A DNA stretch of 64,000 nt from CAZUGA01 sp964619885 (GCA_964619885.1 CAZUGA010000001.1:62001-126000), one strand, 5' to 3'; counted from the first letter of the stretch, positions 1-9,240 are shown. A program made the numbers and translations. The notes: generated by a model from the letters alone, not told the origin.

Positions 1-1
1 T

Positions 2-484
2 TCGGAACCCGACGAAACCCTGTTTATGATGAATCGGTTTTTGTACGAAGATTTGAGCCAGTCAGATCATTTTATTACGATGTTTTATTTACAATATAGT
101 GGAGATATCGGCCAATTGAGTTACGCTAACGCGGGGCATAATTTGCCATTGCTGTTGCGCGACGGGGCGACATCATGCGTGCAATTGGATGCTGATGGAT
201 TGGTCTTGGGCGTCCAGGATTTGGTTTGCTTCGAACGTCAAAATATCTGCTTGGGTCCGCGTGACCGAGTGTTTCTATACACCGATGGTTTAACCGAAGC
301 ACAGAATCCAGACGGGGAATTTTTCGGAATTGAGAGGTTATGTAGCTTGATTAGCGGCAATGCAGCGCTTTCCGCTGATGATTTAATCGCACTGTGTATT
401 TTAGAACTCAAAAAATTTCGAAATAAGGAGAGCTTTGAAGATGATTTGACTATGGTGATTCTAGATGTTACCGATGATCGGTAA
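2..484 (+). CDS. SpoIIE/RsbU-type PP2C protein phosphatase, C-terminal part (cut by window edge)
   Basis: The reading frame is open from base 2, so the gene begins left of the window; the first internal ATG at 26 is not a credible start. The visible part is the end of a SpoIIE-type PP2C phosphatase domain. It shows the ANAGHN stretch, the YTDGLTEA metal-binding motif and the DDLTMV motif near the C-terminus, and stops where these domains normally stop. Such enzymes dephosphorylate STAS anti-anti-sigma proteins. A kinase and a STAS protein lie immediately downstream on the opposite strand, completing a partner-switching set. Any N-terminal receiver or sensor domain is outside the window. Confidence 0.9.
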   Translation, partial: SEPDETLFMMNRFLYEDLSQSDHFITMFYLQYSGDIGQLSYANAGHNLPLLLRDGATSCVQLDADGLVLGVQDLVCFERQNICLGPRDRVFLYTDGLTEAQNPDGEFFGIERLCSLISGNAALSADDLIALCILELKKFRNKESFEDDLTMVILDVTDDR

Positions 485-534
485 AATTGAGGCGCCGGTC
501 ATGCCAATATGCGCTGTATATTGCAACGCTAGAT

Positions 535-966
535 TTAATTAAGGCGTTTTCGCATCTCCAAAATATTACTCGATTCCGCTTTATAATAGCGCGCAGAATC
601 CATCAATGTTTTGATAAAAAATATTCCCAATCCGCCCACTGTTGGGTTGTCTAGGTCGGGGTGGGGTATAGCGTTAAAGTCGAAGCCATCGCCTTTATCG
701 TATACCCGAATACACAATTCATCGCGCCAGACACGTATCGTAATTCTGACCTTTTTAGACGGTGTTGATGCGTGTTCTATTGCATTGGTCATTGCTTCGG
801 TCAATACCAAATTAAGATTGTAGCCCAGTTCGTCTTTATCTCCGTTGTAGGTTTCTAATTCTTGTGCCAACTCTTCACCAATGCTACCCACTAATCGCAA
901 ATAACGCGTTTGCGTTGGGAGTGTAATGTCTACCCGGAGCTTGGATTGGTGATTAGTACTAGCCAT
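535..966 (-). CDS. RsbW-like anti-sigma factor serine/threonine kinase
   Basis: This 143-residue protein is a stand-alone GHKL ATPase of the RsbW/SpoIIAB class. The N-box is at residues 57-65 (EAMTNAIEH), the G1 box around 90-95 (DKGDGF) and a glycine-rich lid at 110-115 (GGLGIF). These kinases phosphorylate a STAS partner and hold a sigma factor or other effector when the partner is phosphorylated. The STAS gene lies 14 bp upstream on the same strand, so the two probably form an operon. It converges with the SpoIIE phosphatase gene. No sigma factor gene is adjacent, so the output is unknown. Confidence 0.85.
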   Translation of the reverse strand: MASTNHQSKLRVDITLPTQTRYLRLVGSIGEELAQELETYNGDKDELGYNLNLVLTEAMTNAIEHASTPSKKVRITIRVWRDELCIRVYDKGDGFDFNAIPHPDLDNPTVGGLGIFFIKTLMDSARYYKAESSNILEMRKRLN

Positions 967-980
967 GTGGAATTCTACAA

Positions 981-1313
981 TTATGTCTCCAGAGCTTCTT
1001 CCAGGGTCGGGCGAATGGTAAATACCCGATGCAACCGGGTCAGTTCAAACATTGAACGGACCTGATTTTGCAGCCCGGTCAATACAAAGCTTCCTTTGTG
1101 GGATGCCGTGTTTTTAAATCCGGACAACAACACACCCAGTCCGGAACTATCGACAAAAAAAACATCGCCCAAATCGATGATTAGTTTGTTTTCTCCATCG
1201 TGCAAAAGTTTCAGTATTCGCTCATTGAGTTCCGATGAATTGTGGGCGTCCAGACGTTTTTCCTTGATATGGAGTACTGTTGAGCCATTGATTTGTTCAG
1301 ATTGTAAATTCAT
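981..1313 (-). CDS. STAS-domain anti-anti-sigma factor
   Basis: A 110-residue single-domain STAS protein of the SpoIIAA/RsbV type. The phosphorylatable serine lies in VDSSGLG (residues 55-61), after the typical DLGDV strand. The start is taken at the ATG at 1313, which has a purine-rich stretch just upstream. A longer frame begins at a TTG at 1355, but it adds 14 residues not typical of the family. The likely role is to release a sigma factor from the kinase encoded downstream when dephosphorylated by the phosphatase at 2..484. Confidence 0.85.
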   Translation of the reverse strand: MNLQSEQINGSTVLHIKEKRLDAHNSSELNERILKLLHDGENKLIIDLGDVFFVDSSGLGVLLSGFKNTASHKGSFVLTGLQNQVRSMFELTRLHRVFTIRPTLEEALET

Positions 1314-1637
1314 CACTTTCTTGCGAGTGAGATAGTTAAGCTGCCAACCAACCAAAACCTAAGTCGGTTAAGGTTGAACCAGAGTGCCACTAGATTCGGC
1401 TGGTTTCGCCGAGTGCCGAAGGGTGTCTTTCTAGCGAGTAAAGAGGATTTCGAATAGAAGACAATTCAACCCTATCAAAATTTCGGTGAATAATCCAGAC
1501 GGATTTGGTTGGGCTTCAAAGTCTGCTGAGAAATTGGTTTGAGCAGTTTAGCTGATTTTCGTGCTGAGCTGTAAGTTGCATAGTAATACGGGGCGATTCG
1601 AAACTGCAAGCGATCTAGTCAGTTGGGTCGATACGAG
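1314..1637. other. Intergenic region, 324 bp
   Basis: This lies between the start of the STAS gene and the stop of psd, both on the minus strand. It should carry the promoter for the STAS-kinase pair. I see no credible coding frame, RNA gene or clear terminator hairpin in it. Confidence 0.4.
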
Positions 1638-2504
1638 TCAGTTTTGTTGATTTGTGAGGCCTAACAGCTGCCCCATCAGCACAGAACTATTCGCGCGCAA
1701 TTCTTCTGACCAATTCATGCGGTCTTTGGGGAATAATACAATTATGGTGGATCCCATGTTAAATCTACCCATTTCCTCGCCTTTTTTCAGTACGATGCCT
1801 TGGTCGCGGTAATCCCAGTTTTGCACGTTTTTCGCGGAGGGTGGTGTGACGACGCCGTGCCAAACCGTTTCGATGCTGGAGACAAAAATCGCGCCAACCA
1901 ATACTAGTGCCATAGGTCCAACTTCCGTTTCGAATAGTGCGACGACGCGTTCGTTTCGGGCAAATAAATTGAGGATATTCTCGGTCGTTGTCGGACTGAC
2001 ACTGAAAAGACGGCCGGGAATATGTATCATTTCTCGAAGCTTGCCATCTAACGGCATATGCAATCGATGGTAATCCTTCGGTGATAGATAAATTGTTGTA
2101 AAGTTGCCGCCTATGAACGGTTGGGCTCGGTCGGGGTCACCGCCGAGTAAATCGACAACGCTGAAGGTTTTACCCTTGGCCTGAAATATGGCCGAATCGT
2201 CGATTAGACCGAGTTGTGATACCGCTCCGTCAGCAGGTGACACAATCGCTCGTGGATCATTGGCGATTGGGCGAGCTGTTTGTTTGAGCGCCCGGGTAAA
2301 AAATTGGTTAAAACTTAGATAGGTTTTGGGGTTCGACTCAACTGCTTCGCTTAAATCTACGCCGTAGATTTTGATGACTCCTTGGATCTGTAAATTTTTC
2401 CACCAGCTTATTCGAATGCGGGTAAAAAAGTGCATTACGCGAGATAGGAAGTGTTGCGGTAGCGCGTGTTGCGTCACGATAAAACATGCGTCTTTAAATT
2501 TCAT
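1638..2504 (-). CDS. psd: Phosphatidylserine decarboxylase proenzyme
   Basis: This 288-residue protein makes phosphatidylethanolamine from phosphatidylserine at the inner membrane. Family hallmarks are visible: SPADG with D92, the DYHRLHMP motif at residues 144-151, WHG at 215-217, and the self-cleavage site MGST at 250-253, where S252 becomes the pyruvoyl group of the small subunit. The length is usual for the bacterial proenzyme. It stands alone on the minus strand, about 90 bp from the dehydrogenase gene upstream. A stop soon after the cleavage motif gives a small alpha chain of about 37 residues, as expected. Confidence 0.95.
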   Translation of the reverse strand: MKFKDACFIVTQHALPQHFLSRVMHFFTRIRISWWKNLQIQGVIKIYGVDLSEAVESNPKTYLSFNQFFTRALKQTARPIANDPRAIVSPADGAVSQLGLIDDSAIFQAKGKTFSVVDLLGGDPDRAQPFIGGNFTTIYLSPKDYHRLHMPLDGKLREMIHIPGRLFSVSPTTTENILNLFARNERVVALFETEVGPMALVLVGAIFVSSIETVWHGVVTPPSAKNVQNWDYRDQGIVLKKGEEMGRFNMGSTIIVLFPKDRMNWSEELRANSSVLMGQLLGLTNQQN

Positions 2505-2594
2505 CGAGAGCGTTTTCGTGCTGGGTGTGAAGTGATGGGTACTACATTTGAATCAGGATGCGGTTATACCGCACCCTGATGCTAATTAGGATAA

Positions 2595-3566
2595 TCAGGC
2601 AATTTTATCGCGTAATGGTGTCCCATTGAAAAATGCTTCAACATTTTCCAATACCCGGTTGCCCATCGCGATTCGGGTTTCTAAAGTTGCACTGCCTAGG
2701 TGTGGCAGTAGTACCGCGTTTTCCAGACCAAGAAAGCCAGGATCAAGATTTGGCTCACCCTCAAATACGTCCAATCCTGCTCCGGCGATTGTGCCTGCTT
2801 TGAGCGCTTGGATAAGGGCTTGATTATCAACGACGTCGCCGCGCGCGGAATTAATCAGATATGCAGTGGGTTTCATCAGAGCCAAGCGTTCAGCGTTGAT
2901 TAAATGATAGGTTTCAGCGCCGCCAGGGCAGTGCAGTGAAACAAAATCGGCCTTACTCAAAACTTCTTCCGGCGAATCGCACATTTCAGCTTGTAACCCA
3001 TCGATTACCGATTGCGCGGGTGGATACGGGTCAGTAAAAATAATCTTCATGTCGAATCCGTGATGGGCTTTGTGCGCCATGGCTTGTGCGATTCGTCCCA
3101 TGCCGATCATGCCCAGAGTCTTGCCGGTAACCTTATTACCCATCATATGAGTGGGGCGCCAACCAGTCCATTCGCCGTGGCGTACATGGCGGTCGCCTTC
3201 CATACCCCGGCGTGCGACGGACAACATCAACAGCATGGCAATATCCGCGGTACAATCCGTTAAGACTTCGGGCGTATTGGTCACGACCAGGCCTCGATTT
3301 TTGGCTGCTTCGATATCAATATGATTGAAACCTACCCCAAAGTTGCCAAGTATCTTGCATCGAAGTGGTTCGGCGCTGAGGACGTCCGCGTTGATCGGAT
3401 CTGTAACTGTGGGTAGAACCGCATCAGCTGACCTTAAAGCTTCTTTCAATTCTTCGGTCGACATTGGACGGTCGTTCTCGTTCAACTGGACTTCAAATAA
3501 TTCTTTTAAGCGTGTTTCGACAACTTCCGGCCAGCGGCGTGTCACTATAACTTTAGGTTTGCTCAC
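2595..3566 (-). CDS. D-2-hydroxyacid dehydrogenase, probable hydroxypyruvate/glyoxylate reductase
   Basis: A 323-residue NAD(P)-dependent D-isomer 2-hydroxyacid dehydrogenase. The Rossmann motif GMGRIA is at 155-160; the catalytic triad is R242 (NSARGD), E271 (FEGEP) and H289 (LPHLGSAT). The N-terminal VTRRWP and the substrate-loop NFGVGFNHID resemble glyoxylate/hydroxypyruvate reductases (GyaR/GhrB/HprA). In the serine cycle this step reduces hydroxypyruvate to D-glycerate. The next gene upstream on the same strand makes hydroxypyruvate, so this assignment is favoured over a general reductase. Substrate choice cannot be proved from sequence alone. Confidence 0.88.
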   Translation of the reverse strand: MSKPKVIVTRRWPEVVETRLKELFEVQLNENDRPMSTEELKEALRSADAVLPTVTDPINADVLSAEPLRCKILGNFGVGFNHIDIEAAKNRGLVVTNTPEVLTDCTADIAMLLMLSVARRGMEGDRHVRHGEWTGWRPTHMMGNKVTGKTLGMIGMGRIAQAMAHKAHHGFDMKIIFTDPYPPAQSVIDGLQAEMCDSPEEVLSKADFVSLHCPGGAETYHLINAERLALMKPTAYLINSARGDVVDNQALIQALKAGTIAGAGLDVFEGEPNLDPGFLGLENAVLLPHLGSATLETRIAMGNRVLENVEAFFNGTPLRDKIA

Positions 3567-3713
3567 AGTTTTGTTCTCCCGCCCAAAGGGCTTGCAATGT
3601 AATCAGATTATTATTGCTACCGGTTTCGAATCAGCCGATGTTCGCGCCGGGTATAATTGTTAATTACAGACTATCTAAATATATTGGTTGGCGTCAACCG
3701 CGTTAAAAGTCTG

Positions 3714-4880
3714 CTATGCGGTGGTTCTATAGTATTGCAAGGCTGCTGCAACGCCACTTCCCGCTTTAATGCCAATGCCGCAATCCAATAAGGACATTTC
3801 TGTACCACCGATTGCACCCAGGCAGCTGACATCATTTAGTGCGCCAAGGTGTCCGATACGGAATACTTTTCCGGCAACTTCTGATAATCCTGCGCCTAGC
3901 GAGATGTCATACTTGTTGTATGCGGTAAGAATTACATCTTGAGCGTTAAAGCCTTCGGGGACCAATATGGCGGATACGGTATCGGAATGCCATTTCGGAT
4001 CTTTGGCGCATAGCTTTAAGCCCCAGGCATCGACTGCCCGGCGTACGCCTTCCGCGAGTCGATGGTGGCGTGCGTATACGTTCTCGAGGCCTTCTTCAAG
4101 CAGAAGATTTAGAGATTCCCGCAGTCCGTGCAGAATCGGTGTCGATGGCGTATAAGGAAAGAATCCATCTTTATTTGTTGCAATATGATCGCGTATATCT
4201 AGAAAGCAGCGTGGGCATTTAGCGGTTTCCTGTGCCGCTAGCGCTTTTTGGCTAAATGCAAGCATTGCGCCGCCAGCTGGGAGCATAAGACCTTTTTGCG
4301 ATCCGCTAACGGCAACATCCACGCCCCATTCGTCCATGCGAAAATCAATGCTGCCAATTGAACTTACGCCGTCAACAAAAAACAGCGCCGGATGACTTGC
4401 AGAATTCAAAACCTTGCGTACACCGCCCATATCACTGGTGACGCCGGTTGCGGTCTCGTTATGGGTTGCCAACACCGCTTTAATGTCATGATTGGTATCG
4501 GTTTTTAATGCCGCTTCCAATCTATCCAGTGGGACACCTTCACCCCATGGCACGTCTTCAAATTGCACATCCAGGCCAATCCGTCGGGCCAACTCCATCC
4601 AAAGGTGGCTAAATTGGCCAAAGCGATAGATTAGAATTTTATCCCCGGGAGACAACGTGTTGGTCAGCGCTATTTCCCATCCTGCGGTGCCGGTGGCCGG
4701 GAAAATAAAAGCCTGTCCTGATTCAGTTTTAAAAATTTTTTTAAGATCTTCCAGTAATGGTTTAACCAGTTTTGGAAAATCCGGAGATCGATGGTCTTCC
4801 ATCGAAACATGCATTGCATTGAGTATGGAGTCCGGGATATTTGTCGGACCCGGTACGCACAAATGATTACGCCCCGCCAT
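3714..4880 (-). CDS. Serine--glyoxylate aminotransferase
   Basis: A class V PLP aminotransferase of 388 residues. From the chosen start, the PLP-binding lysine is K196 in SGSQKGLM and the pyridine-contacting Asp is D170 in VDGVSS. The N-terminus CVPGPTNIP is typical of serine-glyoxylate aminotransferase. It transfers the amino group of serine to glyoxylate, giving hydroxypyruvate and glycine, a core serine-cycle step. The ATG at 4880 is chosen because an AAGGA ribosome site precedes it; the frame extends to 4973, but those 31 residues are not family-like. It probably shares a transcript with the hydroxyacid dehydrogenase downstream. Confidence 0.92.
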   Translation of the reverse strand: MAGRNHLCVPGPTNIPDSILNAMHVSMEDHRSPDFPKLVKPLLEDLKKIFKTESGQAFIFPATGTAGWEIALTNTLSPGDKILIYRFGQFSHLWMELARRIGLDVQFEDVPWGEGVPLDRLEAALKTDTNHDIKAVLATHNETATGVTSDMGGVRKVLNSASHPALFFVDGVSSIGSIDFRMDEWGVDVAVSGSQKGLMLPAGGAMLAFSQKALAAQETAKCPRCFLDIRDHIATNKDGFFPYTPSTPILHGLRESLNLLLEEGLENVYARHHRLAEGVRRAVDAWGLKLCAKDPKWHSDTVSAILVPEGFNAQDVILTAYNKYDISLGAGLSEVAGKVFRIGHLGALNDVSCLGAIGGTEMSLLDCGIGIKAGSGVAAALQYYRTTA

Positions 4881-5398
4881 CAGCTGTTTCCTTATTGAAT
4901 GTCGTGTATTGTTTAAACAAAAAGTGACCGTAATTGGATTGATTTTGACGCAATGTATGTCATACCGCGCCAATCTTGCCTAACGGTGCTGTTAATAAAA
5001 CCGATCATAATAACACTCAATTAATTGATCACCAAGGGTCGTGGTTTCGTTAACGTACCTTGCCACGCCCATATTCTTGGGTGTCTTGAACCAGCCTGTT
5101 CTGGGTTCTATATAGTGTCAATTAATTTAGCGGATATAAATATAGAGGGGGTTTAGGTTGACATTTACCAGAGCTAACGTGAGAATATTTTTAACAAAAA
5201 TTTTTAGATACAATTCAGCTCGCCTCTGTTTGCTCTAATTTTGTCAGATTTGCGGGGCTGTGAAACAGCCGTTTCCGGTATGTGCGCATGTCTTCCTCGC
5301 TGTATTTTTGTATTGTGGGAATCTGAACAGTTTTACCCGGTATGCTGAATGGATTATTTTTTTATAACGATTTTTCAACAAGCAAAGAGTAGAAAACC
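4881..5398. promoter_or_regulatory. Divergent promoter region between the two serine-cycle arms
   Basis: This 518-bp AT-rich, gene-free region separates the minus-strand aminotransferase/reductase pair from the plus-strand mcl-mtkA-mtkB operon, so it must carry at least two promoters. A TTGACA box lies at 5158-5163 on the plus strand, with a weak GAGAAT hexamer 17 bp further on (5181-5186); this is only a candidate. An AAAGAGTAGAAA purine stretch precedes the mcl start. No open frame here looks real. A serine-cycle regulator would be expected to bind here, but I could not recognise its operator. Confidence 0.45.
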
Positions 5399-6343
5399 AT
5401 GAGTCATACTAGATATGAGCCCGCAACACCGCGGGTGCAACGTAGTGAATTAGCTGTGCCGGGCTCCAACCCGGATATGTTTGAAAAAGCATTAACCAGC
5501 GGTGTTGATTTTGTTTTTTTAGACTTGGAGGATGCTGTTGCGCCCGACGATAAATTAACCGCTCGCAAAAACATTATTGAAGCGCTTAACGATCTTGATT
5601 GGAGAGGTCATGGCATCACTATGTCGATCCGAATCAACGGTATTGATACCCATTATATGTACCGCGATGTAGTTGATATCGTTGAGCAGGCGGGACAGAA
5701 TCTGGATACCATTTTAATTCCCAAAACCGGGGCGCCGGGGGATGTTTATATGGTCGATGCGATGGTTACCCAAATCGAGGAAGCGGTTGGACTGAAGCAT
5801 AAAATTGGTATTGAATGTCTTATCGAAACGGCTTTGGGCATGGCCAATGTAGAAGCTATTGCAACTTCCAGCTCGCGGCTCGAAGCACTGCATTTCGGCG
5901 TAGCTGATTATGCTGCCAGCAACCGGGCACGGACGACCAATATTGGCGGACTAAATCCGGATTATCCTGGTGATCAATGGCACGCGGCACTGACCCGTAT
6001 GACCGTTGCTTGCCGAGCTTTTGGTCTCAGACCCATAGACGGCCCATTTGGCGATTTTAATGACCCTGATGGTTATATGCTGGCTGCCAGACGTGCTGCA
6101 GCGCTCGGATTGGAAGGCAAATGGGCGATCCATCCTTCGCAGGTGGCGCTGGCTAACGACGTGTTCTCGCCTCCACCGGCTGAGGTCGATAAAGCCAAAC
6201 GTATTTTGATTGCACTCGAAGAAGCTGCGGCTCAGGGTAAAGGTGCCGCTTCATTGGACGGTAGATTGATCGACGCCGCCTCCGCGCGTATGGCTGAGAA
6301 CGTTGTTCGGTCTGCTGAAGCAATCGCCGCGAAATCAAATTAG
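5399..6343 (+). CDS. mcl: Malyl-CoA lyase (CitE/HpcH family)
   Basis: A 314-residue HpcH/HpaI-type aldolase that cleaves L-malyl-CoA to acetyl-CoA and glyoxylate, closing the serine cycle. Visible features are RSELAVPGSNP at 15-25, LDLEDAVAPDDK at 41-52, the substrate arginine R79 in IRING, and the Mg2+ ligands E143 (IETALG) and D170 (FGVADYAAS). The last motif, with the GDQWHAA stretch, fits malyl-CoA lyase better than citrate lyase beta chain. It is the first gene of an operon with both malate-CoA ligase subunits. The 152-bp gap to mtkA contains no gene. Confidence 0.93.
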   Translation: MSHTRYEPATPRVQRSELAVPGSNPDMFEKALTSGVDFVFLDLEDAVAPDDKLTARKNIIEALNDLDWRGHGITMSIRINGIDTHYMYRDVVDIVEQAGQNLDTILIPKTGAPGDVYMVDAMVTQIEEAVGLKHKIGIECLIETALGMANVEAIATSSSRLEALHFGVADYAASNRARTTNIGGLNPDYPGDQWHAALTRMTVACRAFGLRPIDGPFGDFNDPDGYMLAARRAAALGLEGKWAIHPSQVALANDVFSPPPAEVDKAKRILIALEEAAAQGKGAASLDGRLIDAASARMAENVVRSAEAIAAKSN

Positions 6344-6495
6344 ATTTTTTCTATTTACTAATTAAGTGTGATCGTCCTTCTTGCCTCACTTAGTCCTTCG
6401 TTAAGCGCCAGACGATAGCGTCTGGTTAATTTTGCAGGGATTAGTGTTGAGGCGCGAGGCGTCACTAAATATTTTAACGATATTGGGAGGATGCT

Positions 6496-7674
6496 GTGGA
6501 TATCCACGAGTATCAAGCAAAAGAAATATTGGCCGATTATGGTGTGCCCATCGCGAAAGGCGGGTTGGCGTATAGTCCCGAGCAAGCGGTATATAGAGCC
6601 AAAGAGATTGGCGGTGAGGTTTGGGCTGTAAAAGCGCAGATTCATTCAGGCGCGCGCGGCAAGGCCGGAGGCGTCAAGATTTGTAAGACAGATGATGAGC
6701 TGTATGCGGCTGCAGATGATATGTTGGGCAGAAAGTTGGTGACGCACCAAACTGGCCCCCAGGGTAAGATTTGTTCCAGGTTGTATATCGAATCAGGCAC
6801 TGCGATCGATCGGGAATTGTATTTTAGTATTGTGGTCGACAGAGAGCGCGAGCGTATCGTAATTATTGCGTCTGCCGAGGGCGGTATGGAGATTGAAGAG
6901 CTGGCCGAGAACAGACCCGATGCGATCATGAAGGTTTACGTCGAGCCTGCTGTTGGTCTACAAAGCTTTCAAGCGCGTGAATTGGCGTTTGGTTTGGGAT
7001 TTCCGACTAAGATGGTGAGCCAAGCGGTTGCAGCATTCAAGGGTTGTTACAGGGCATTGCGCGATCTGGATGCCAATATGCTGGAAATCAACCCGTTGGT
7101 GATCACCAAAGATGAAACCTTGGTCGCGTTAGACGCGAAGATGGGTTTTGACGATAACGCATTGTATCGCCAGCAACGTATCGCGGAGTTGCGCGATAAG
7201 TCTCAAGAAGATCCGCGTGAATCGGCTGCGTCAGATCGTGGTCTGAGTTATGTGGGTTTGGATGGTGACATTGGCTGCATGATTAATGGTGCCGGTTTGG
7301 CCATGGCTAGCATGGATATGATCAAACTGGCCGGCGGCGAACCTGCTAATTTCCTCGACGTGGGTGGTGGTGCTTCGCCGGAACGAGTGGAAAAAGCATT
7401 TCGATTGGTATTAGCTGATGAAGGTGTAAAAGCCATGTTGGTCAATATCTTCGCCGGAATTAATCGCTGTGATTGGATCGCCGAGGGTGTGGTACAAGCG
7501 GTGAATAAAATAGATATGAAAATACCCTTGATTGTTCGCCTTTCCGGAACCAACGTTGAAGAAGGCCGGAAAATAATCGCCGAAAGTGGTTTACCGATCA
7601 TTACCGCCGAAACTTTGGCGGAAGCGGCGGAAAAAGCGGTAGCTGCTCGTAACGAAGCAGTCGGACAGGCATAG
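6496..7674 (+). CDS. mtkA: Malate--CoA ligase (malate thiokinase), beta subunit
   Basis: A 392-residue ATP-grasp protein homologous to succinyl-CoA synthetase beta. The opening DIHEYQAKEIL and GGEVWAVKAQIHSGARGK stretches are diagnostic of the superfamily. With the alpha subunit it activates malate to malyl-CoA using ATP. Location beside malyl-CoA lyase makes malate, not succinate, the likely substrate. The start is a GTG at 6496 with a strong GGGAGG at 6485-6490; an ATG at 6491 is out of frame. The subunit gene order, beta then alpha, matches the usual mtkAB arrangement. Confidence 0.92.
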   Translation: MDIHEYQAKEILADYGVPIAKGGLAYSPEQAVYRAKEIGGEVWAVKAQIHSGARGKAGGVKICKTDDELYAAADDMLGRKLVTHQTGPQGKICSRLYIESGTAIDRELYFSIVVDRERERIVIIASAEGGMEIEELAENRPDAIMKVYVEPAVGLQSFQARELAFGLGFPTKMVSQAVAAFKGCYRALRDLDANMLEINPLVITKDETLVALDAKMGFDDNALYRQQRIAELRDKSQEDPRESAASDRGLSYVGLDGDIGCMINGAGLAMASMDMIKLAGGEPANFLDVGGGASPERVEKAFRLVLADEGVKAMLVNIFAGINRCDWIAEGVVQAVNKIDMKIPLIVRLSGTNVEEGRKIIAESGLPIITAETLAEAAEKAVAARNEAVGQA

Positions 7675-7685
7675 GGGGATTTATC

Positions 7686-8576
7686 ATGGCTATCATGGTT
7701 GACGAAACAACACGTATTATCGTGCAGGGTTTTACCGGAAAAATCGGAACCTTTCACGCGCAGGATATGATGAACTACGGGTCCAACGTTGTTGGCGGCG
7801 TAACGCCGGGCAAAGGTGGCGAGACCCATTTGGGAAAACCGGTTTTCAATACGGTTAAAGATGCTGTAAATCAAGCCGGCGCAGAAGCGAGTATCATTTT
7901 TGTACCACCACCGTTCGCTGCTGATTCCATCATGGAAGCAGCCGAAGCAGGCATTAAGGTTTGCGTTGCGATTACCGATGGTATTCCTACACAAGATATG
8001 ATGCGGGTCAAACGTTATATGCGCGGATTCAAAAAAGAGGATCGTATGCGCTTGACCGGGCCTAACTGTGCTGGAACGATCAGTCCGGAACGCGCTATGC
8101 TCGGTATTATGCCAGGACATATTTACCAGCGTGGTTCGGTTGGCGTGGTCGGTCGGTCCGGAACTCTTGGTTACGAGGCGGCGTCGCAGATGAAAGAACT
8201 AGGAATCGGCATTACCACTTCGGTGGGAATTGGTGGAGATCCGATCAATGGTAGTTCGCACAAAGATGTTTTGGAACTGTTCGAACAAGACCCCGAAACC
8301 AAAGCGATTATGATGATCGGTGAAATTGGTGGACCTCAGGAAGTTGAAGCGGGCCGCTTTGCGCAAGAGAATTTGACCAAGCCGGTTGTTGCGTATATCG
8401 CTGGACTGACAGCACCTAAAGGTCGCCGTATGGGGCACGCCGGGGCTATCGTTTCATCGTCGGGCGAAACTGCGGCGGAAAAGGTTCAAATACTGCAGGA
8501 ATGTGGTGTGACAATTGCGCCAAATCCATCTGAATTGGGTTCAACCATGGCGAAAGTTTTGGCCGACGCGGGTTAA
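7686..8576 (+). CDS. mtkB: Malate--CoA ligase (malate thiokinase), alpha subunit
   Basis: A 296-residue CoA-binding ligase subunit of the succinyl-CoA synthetase alpha family. The phosphorylated active-site histidine is H251 in GHAGAIV. The CoA-binding Rossmann region is at the N-terminus (VQGFTGKIGTFH), and TGPNCAGTISP is at 124-133. It starts 11 bp after mtkA and ends before a strong terminator, so the operon is mcl-mtkA-mtkB. The product malyl-CoA is the substrate of the lyase encoded first. Confidence 0.93.
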   Translation: MAIMVDETTRIIVQGFTGKIGTFHAQDMMNYGSNVVGGVTPGKGGETHLGKPVFNTVKDAVNQAGAEASIIFVPPPFAADSIMEAAEAGIKVCVAITDGIPTQDMMRVKRYMRGFKKEDRMRLTGPNCAGTISPERAMLGIMPGHIYQRGSVGVVGRSGTLGYEAASQMKELGIGITTSVGIGGDPINGSSHKDVLELFEQDPETKAIMMIGEIGGPQEVEAGRFAQENLTKPVVAYIAGLTAPKGRRMGHAGAIVSSSGETAAEKVQILQECGVTIAPNPSELGSTMAKVLADAG

Positions 8577-8677
8577 CCAACGGAAATTCGGCGCTTATCG
8601 TGCCGTATTATCGATACTCCGTAATTATCGGTTGAAGGTTCCACGTCAATGTACTGCGTCGTAGTATATTGATCAAT

Positions 8678-8715
8678 AGGCGGTAGCCGGGTTAAGCCCG
8701 CTATCGCCTGTTTTT
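8678..8715 (+). terminator. Rho-independent terminator after mtkB
   Basis: An AGGCGGTAGC-type arm pairs with GCTATCGCCT across a small loop, with extra GGG/CCC pairs and one bulge. It is followed by GTTTTTGTTTT. It sits 100 bp after mtkB and just before tpx, and ends the serine-cycle operon. Confidence 0.85.
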
Positions 8716-8739
8716 GTTTTAGCAACGAGGTAATGTTTT

Positions 8740-9240
8740 ATGGCCGAGATCACGTTGAAGGGCAATGTAACGCATACTAGCGGGGAATTGCCCGACGTGG
8801 GTGTCGACGCGCCAGACTTTGTATTGGTTAATGCTAAGCTGGCTGACGTCACATTGGCGATATTTGACGGTAAAAAGAAACTGCTGAATATCGTACCCAG
8901 TTTGGATACACCGACTTGCGCAATTTCTACCCGTAAATTTAATGAAAAGGCCGGGCAGATTAATGATGCTGTGGTCCTGGTGGTTTCTGCAGATCTTCCA
9001 TTCGCGCAGGGCCGCTTTTGTCAGGCCGAGGGATTAAAAAATGTAATCCCGTTATCGACCATGCGCTCGGGCGATTTTGCCAAAGATTATGGCGTACTTA
9101 TTGAGGATGGTCCGTTAAAAGGATTAACCTGCCGCGCGGTTGTCGTGATCGATAGGGATAACCGAATTGGGTATACCCAAATGGTTAACGAAATCGCCGA
9201 CGAGCCGGACTACGAGTCGGCGCTGGCAGCGCTAACATGA
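8740..9240 (+). CDS. tpx: Thiol peroxidase (Tpx, atypical 2-Cys peroxiredoxin)
   Basis: A 166-residue peroxiredoxin of the Tpx subfamily that reduces hydrogen peroxide and alkyl hydroperoxides with thioredoxin. The peroxidatic cysteine is C60 in DTPTCAIST and the resolving cysteine is C94 in GRFCQAEG. The N-terminal ITLKGNVTHTSGELP is typical. It has its own ribosome site (GAGGTAATG) after the upstream terminator, so it is transcribed separately from the serine-cycle genes. Confidence 0.95.
   Translation: MAEITLKGNVTHTSGELPDVGVDAPDFVLVNAKLADVTLAIFDGKKKLLNIVPSLDTPTCAISTRKFNEKAGQINDAVVLVVSADLPFAQGRFCQAEGLKNVIPLSTMRSGDFAKDYGVLIEDGPLKGLTCRAVVVIDRDNRIGYTQMVNEIADEPDYESALAALT

Noticed and set aside
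7248..8120. Long 290-residue frame antisense to mtkA and mtkB
   Set aside because: It lies wholly opposite two well-supported genes, shows no family motif, and results from the codon pattern of the real genes.
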